DNA from: Ditylenchus dipsaci
Lineage: Eukaryota; Nematoda; Chromadorea; Rhabditida; Anguinidae
Length of the DNA: 64,000 nt
Direction: 5' to 3'
Assembly (NCBI GenBank): GCA_004194705.1
Contig: SADC01001298.1
Span: forward strand, 372,001 to 436,000
The notes beneath the pieces are model-generated. The model was given only the letters and a program-made list of their open reading frames with translations. It searched no databases and was not told the DNA's origin. Below, one piece after another: positions 60,301-64,000 of this stretch (position 1 is the first letter of the stretch; each line of letters opens with the position of its first letter). A program made the position numbers and the translations under genes.

Positions 60301-63300
60301 GACTGGAATTCGGGAATCTGTTTCTAGCCCGGTGCCGTACCAGAAAAATTAGATAAATTTGACATTGGCACCAGGCTTGGAATAAAAAAACTATTCATTC
60401 AGCCCTTCGTTAACGTGTAATTCCCTTGTAAATTAACACGGCACCAGGCCTGTGCCACTATGCAAAAAGGGACAAACGACTAATTTTTTAATTCCTAGCC
60501 CAATGCCGATGTCTAATCTACCGTATTTTGCTACAGAACCGGGTTGGGTATTTCAATAACTGCTCCAAAAAGGAAGCTCGAATTATAACCGATGCCTGGA
60601 CTTACAGCATTGTTTCAAAATCTTTTTTTCGACGTTGTGTTTTTAAACCACTTCTTACGGTCCATTATTAAGCAAGTAATCACCGTAACTGTAGCTCATC
60701 TCACTGAGGAGTAACTTGCCCAGTTTTCATAAGTCAGTCAAAAACACAATGACAAAAACATGCTTTTGAAGGGCTAGTTTATTAGACCATTGGCTGTGAA
60801 TTTTCACTGTAAAGGGATGAATTTTGACGGTAAATCAAAAAAGGCCTATTTTGCAAGCGTGGTACTTTTTTCTAGTACCAAAATACTTAATTATAGTACC
60901 AAATTTTCATTTTTTTGAACTTTTCTATTTTTCTCCTCACTTTGTAGGTACACTTTTGAAATTTCGGCGCTACTGTCATATACCCCCCCCCCAAAACCGA
61001 CTTTTTTAGGATGGTCAAAAACCATTTTTACACAATAATTTCGCCATAAAAGGATCAGAAAAGCAATTTAAATGGGATTGCGGGCTGTATTAGGAGAGGA
61101 AGGGAATAATACAGGGGCCACTTCTCGAGATGGTTGGGATCCTTAGAGTAATAATTCTCTAAGCGTCTAAGGGTGCTTTCAAACCCAGGAACTTGTGGTG
61201 CAGGCATAAGTATAAGTACTTTTCATGGACCAAGCCGATCAGCGGGGTGGACCTCGCGGGTTTACGCATAGGCCTACACTCTTTGAGTGCTAGGCTGAAT
61301 TTTTGGATGCTGGGTCTCTGGCCCGGCTTTGTAGGACGAGGGGAAATGCTCTTCGGCGAAAAAATAAAGAACATAGTTTTGAATACTGGGGCCTACCGCA
61401 TAAATAACTTTGGTATGCATGTTTTTTCATGCATCCAGAGTCGCTTTCGAGTGATTTGTGTCTAAGGTATGTGGGTGTGCGCATCTCAACTCCAAGCCCC
61501 CAAACCCCCTGCGCCCCGAAGGGGGCGCAGGGGCATTAACCACGTGATTCAGCGAGAGTTGGGCTATCGAATGGTCTATTACTCATACCTATAGCAGCGT
61601 TACCCACTGTTGATGTTCCTTTGTAAAAATGAAAAAAACTTGATGACTACAGAAAATGTTGCAGAAGCAGAAAAATAGCAAAAACTGTATTGGATTGGTA
61701 AATATAACACACCAATTTTACAAGGGTACGTTATATCGAGGGTAACGTAAATATCAGTGTTATCAGCAAGGGGTACGTTATATCAAGGGTACGTTATAGC
61801 GGGGTGAACTTATTCTAATTTGAAATGAATCCAACCAAAAGGTCTCAAGGGGTACGTTATATCGGGGGTACGTTATATCGAGATTTGACTGTACTAGAAT
61901 TAAGTATTTTGGTACTAGATTTAAGTATTACCCATTTTGCAAGGATTTATTTATAAAATTCGGATATCCAAGAAATCTTCAAAAAATTTGCAAAATTAGA
62001 CCATTAATTTTTCAAAGGTTTGCGGAAAAAATAGATAATTTAAAACGCCACTTTTTATTTACCGGGAAAACTTATCCTTTTACATTTTCAAAGTTACTAT
62101 CAAACTTACTTGGCCAGCAAAAAACAAATCGCCACACATCCCTCTCAACGCTGGAAGTCTAAAAAACGCGTATTTACATGTTTTTCAGCAGACAGAAAGT
62201 TACTTGAAAATTTGGTTGTTTTCCTTACTGTTGTCCAGATCATTCTGCTCCATTTCATGCAAAAAAGCTTCTACAAAGTATGTGTCCTCTTCATTCAAAG
62301 GGGCTGTCTCCGTCTCTAAATAAAAAATGGCTTAAATGCAGGGCTCGGAAAATCAAAATTTTCAAATTAAGGACATTTTGGTAAAATAAAGGATATTTGG
62401 TCGAAAAGTGCCATTTTATCCAGTGCTTATTGATTTTTGAGCAACTAAAATAAAGATTTTGACCTGAAATCTCAAAAATTCTAAAGATTTTGGATATCAA
62501 ATAAAGGACATATCTTCAAACGAAGGACGTTTCCGAGCCCTGCTTAAATGTTATTGTCATAGGCGTACCCAGGGGAAAGGGGCTACACGGGCTATAGCCA
62601 ACTATAGCCAATTTGACCGCTTTTTTCTAACGTATTTGAATGTTTTTGAATTCGAGCTGTAAGGTAATAATATTTCTCGAAATATAAAAATAAAATACAA
62701 GAATCGTAGCTGCCTATATATGGAATGAGTGTATTTCCTGAAAAAACTTGGATAATTTCTTCAAAAACATATAGATGTTTATTTCGGCCCCTATCTGCAC
62801 AGATGTTTTTGATCAAATTTTATACATTTTTTTCAAATACACACTCTTTGTTCGCTAATGTGTAGCTACGATTCTGGGCTTTCATTTTGCTTTCATAAAA
62901 AATACCATCTCATTACAGCTAAAATTTGAAATACCGTATTTCTTCCAATAACATACCCGAGTGAGAAATTTTTGGAGTGCTTCACAGAGGGTGAGATATT
63001 AGAGTGAGGTGAGTTATTTTTCGAATGACCACCAGAAGGGTGAGTTAATAGAACGGGGTGAGTTGTTAGAGGAAGTACGATATGTTTGAAAAGCTCAGAA
63101 AATGGCAGGTATTTTAAGATGTGACGTACCAACCCAGTCAGTACCATGTATTTTAGTAAATTTTAAAGGACATTGGTTTTTGAACGCAGCGACATTTTCG
63201 AAATTTTGAATGGGCGGGCACTCTTTTTTAATTCATATTTTTTTAAATTATTTAAAAAATTATCCCGCTATCAAACTGCTTTCAAAAATCATGGTCTTTT

Positions 63301-63894
63301 GAAGTGTGATTGGTCGGGTTTGAAAAACGGTTTCTCGAAAAGCAGTTGCGGCTTTTAGGCTGGCTAACTACGCTTGATCTGGGTTTTCCGTTAAATCTTA
63401 TACAAATTAACTAAAATTTTGCTGCACCCACTTTTTAGTTTTCAAAAATTATATTTGACAAAAAAATTACTGTTGTTTTTTTGCATGTTGGTCTCGATTT
63501 AACCTTTGAAAAATGAATCAAGACTAGCAACAGAGTCTTTAAACACATTGTAATAGCTGGAGAAGATAGGAAAATGTCTCAGCCAAGGCATTGAAAGAAC
63601 TGTTGCCGTCGCAGGGTCAGACATAAGTTGAATCTGCTCATTCATGAGTTCTTTCAGCTTAAAAAATTGTTGTCGTCTTTCCTAAAAACCGAAGTTTAGC
63701 AAAAATACAAGCGAACAAAAATATTTATCGAAGTTTGATACCCCAATAAAACGGAAACCAAAGATCAACTGGTTGATCATAGAGCCAACGCCCACATCAA
63801 GAAGTGGACTTAGATGGTAGCTATCGAGGCACATGTTGTTTTTGTCTAGATCCTGTGTTACTGTCTCAATCATCGTGTTTACTTCCAAGAAGAT
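57357..63894 (-). CDS. Cytochrome P450, nematode CYP33/CYP2-like, 3' part (360 aa visible)
   Basis: Eight exons join in phase, in transcription order: 63742-63894, 63504-63681, 62204-62315, 62110-62158, 59516-59689, 59330-59467, 58066-58236, 57357-57464 (TAA). The protein is a heme-thiolate monooxygenase, normally anchored in the endoplasmic reticulum. Landmarks: FGFRF and PWLRHFP regions, I-helix FFAGQETTSNTL (AGxET), K-helix ESQR (ExxR), PHKFMPDRF (PxxFxPxRF), heme loop [10 protein letters not shown] with the Cys ligand, and a typical end (TGFTVSP). No stop or frameshift is seen. The usual length is about 490-500, so roughly 130-140 N-terminal residues, including the membrane anchor, lie beyond 64,000. 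The introns carry MITEs. The junction FFK-E-TET is slightly short for the family, so a tiny exon may have been missed in the 62,316-63,503 intron. Confidence 0.9.
57833..57935. mobile_element. CCGTATTTCC-family element, copy F (word AAGGCC)
   Basis: TACCGTACTATCACTAATAA at the left and TTATTAGAGATAATACGGT at the right enclose three AAGGCC words and the TATTTTT spacer. It lies in the last P450 intron. The same intron (57,600-57,735) also has four TTTCTCGTATA / TATACGAGAAA-type words. Confidence 0.6.
58640..58846. repeat. Palindrome built from palindromes (P450 intron)
   Basis: The outer arms TTTCAGCACTTTTTTTCAAA...GGTCCCCCCTGTTGTTTTG are mirrored in full. In addition, each arm contains its own perfect palindrome (GTGCTGAAA with TTTCAGCAC around CAAATG). 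The inner motif CCTTGGTCCCCCTGTTGTTTT is shared with the inverted repeat at 60,000-60,216. Confidence 0.8.
59760..60264. mobile_element. Inverted-repeat element with hAT-like ends CAGGGTTGGCAGGGTG
   Basis: CAGGGTTGGCAGGGTGTAGCC pairs with the complement of CCACACCCTGCCAACCCTG. An inner inverted repeat (60,000-60,216) has runs of G and C, TGCTCCCCTGTTGTTTTT and GCGTATGTTACATTGGACTC-type arms. No 8-bp duplication is evident. It lies in a P450 intron. 60,285-60,470 has reiterated CCGGCACC-type words; 60,640-61,110 holds decayed CCGTATTTCC-family core sequence. Confidence 0.5.
61190..61540. repeat. Repeat R2 copy with hairpin CCCCTGCGCCCC / GGGGCGCAGGGG
   Basis: In inverted order it contains the GAATTTTTGGATG string, GGTATGCATG and GATTTGTGTCTAAGGTATGT, then the hairpin CCCCTGCGCCCC-GAAG-GGGGCGCAGGGG at 61,507-61,534. 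The hairpin occupies the same relative place as CCCCAAGCCCC at 401, but its stem sequence is different. It lies in the large P450 intron. Confidence 0.6.
61721..61893. mobile_element. CAGTC-family element, one end (word GGTACGTTATATCG)
   Basis: The right end is the inverted CAGTCAAATCTCGATATAAC followed by TA. GGTACGTTATATCG-type words occur five times in 170 bases. The left CAGTC terminus is missing. It lies in a P450 intron. Confidence 0.55.
62339..62542. mobile_element. hAT-type MITE with perfect 8-bp target duplication (P450 intron)
   Basis: The ends CAGGGCTCGGAAA / TTTCCGAGCCCTG are flanked on both sides by CTTAAATG (62,331-62,338 and 62,543-62,550). A related right half is at 25,020-25,160. 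It is inserted only about 15 bases upstream (on the minus strand) of the P450 acceptor at 62,316. Confidence 0.9.
62932..63082. mobile_element. CCGTATTTCC-family MITE, copy H (word GGGTGAG)
   Basis: TACCGTATTTCTTCCAATAA at the left, GTTAGAGGAAGTACGATA at the right. GGGTGAG or GAGTGAG/GGGGTGAG words occur at least five times, with the TTATTTTTCGAATG spacer of the family. It lies in a P450 intron. Confidence 0.7.
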
Positions 63895-64000
63895 CTGAAA
63901 GTCAGAAAATTTCAACAGCTTGTTTTTTCAGGAAAAGTATAGAAGGACACAAGGAAGAACTAGATACGACCCTAATAGCAAATCCACCTCCATCCTCCCA

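Noticed and set aside
63928..63993. Short hydrophobic ORF (starts MEVDLLLGSYLV) as the P450 N-terminal anchor
   Set aside because: It stops after 21 codons, and about 120 residues expected between the anchor and the first recognised P450 exon are missing; more likely chance or intron sequence.

Overview
This is an AT-rich (roughly two-thirds A+T by eye), intron-containing eukaryotic window. It is most likely from a nematode. The clearest gene is a cytochrome P450 whose K-helix, PxxFxPxRF and heme-loop wording ([15 protein letters not shown]) resembles nematode CYP33/CYP2-like enzymes. Introns end in the TTTTCAG/TTTTTAG acceptors typical of nematodes. Long introns and a very heavy load of short inverted-repeat el­ements argue against a compact rhabditid genome; a basal (enoplean) nematode is possible, but that is inference. 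I see no ribosomal RNA, no convincing intact tRNA and no prokaryotic gene organisation.

Layout. 1-5 kb: foldback repeats, then a less AT-rich presumed upstream region. 5.08-11.9 kb (+): a complete six-exon gene for a 210-residue type I membrane protein; signal peptide, ectodomain, membrane segment and tail join in perfect splice phase. Its introns hold several MITEs. 12.6-18.4 kb: a run of inverted-repeat elements. One carries a broken FLYWCH zinc-finger gene and one carries a histone H3-like gene. 19.06 kb: an orphan exon. 19.3-50 kb: mostly repeats (TA-, TTAA- and 8-bp-duplication MITEs, tRNA-derived SINEs, foldbacks), with a plausible three-exon gene at 27.0-28.9 kb, a few unassigned ORFs and BED-finger-like relics. 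50.6-53.5 kb (-): fragments of three unrelated host genes (exportin-7, polypeptide GalNAc-transferase and probably PRPF39) packed head to tail. 53.7-54.4 kb: a Merlin/IS1016-type transposon relic with intact terminal repeats. 55.8-56.2 kb (-): an unidentified coding exon. 57.36-63.9 kb (-): the P450 from before the I-helix to the stop; its N-terminal exons lie beyond the right edge.

The most unusual feature runs across the whole window. Many short inverted-repeat elements share the same outermost 10-15 bases (CCGTATTTCC... or CAGTC-A-C-C...), yet each copy carries its own private 6-15-base 'word'. That word is reiterated on both arms and differs between copies, even when the element core is the same. 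GC hairpins in another repeat family behave alike: stems differ completely between copies but stay self-complementary. Two introns (in the H3-like gene and in the 27-29 kb gene) consist almost entirely of the CCGTATTTCC element, as expected of introner-like intron gain.
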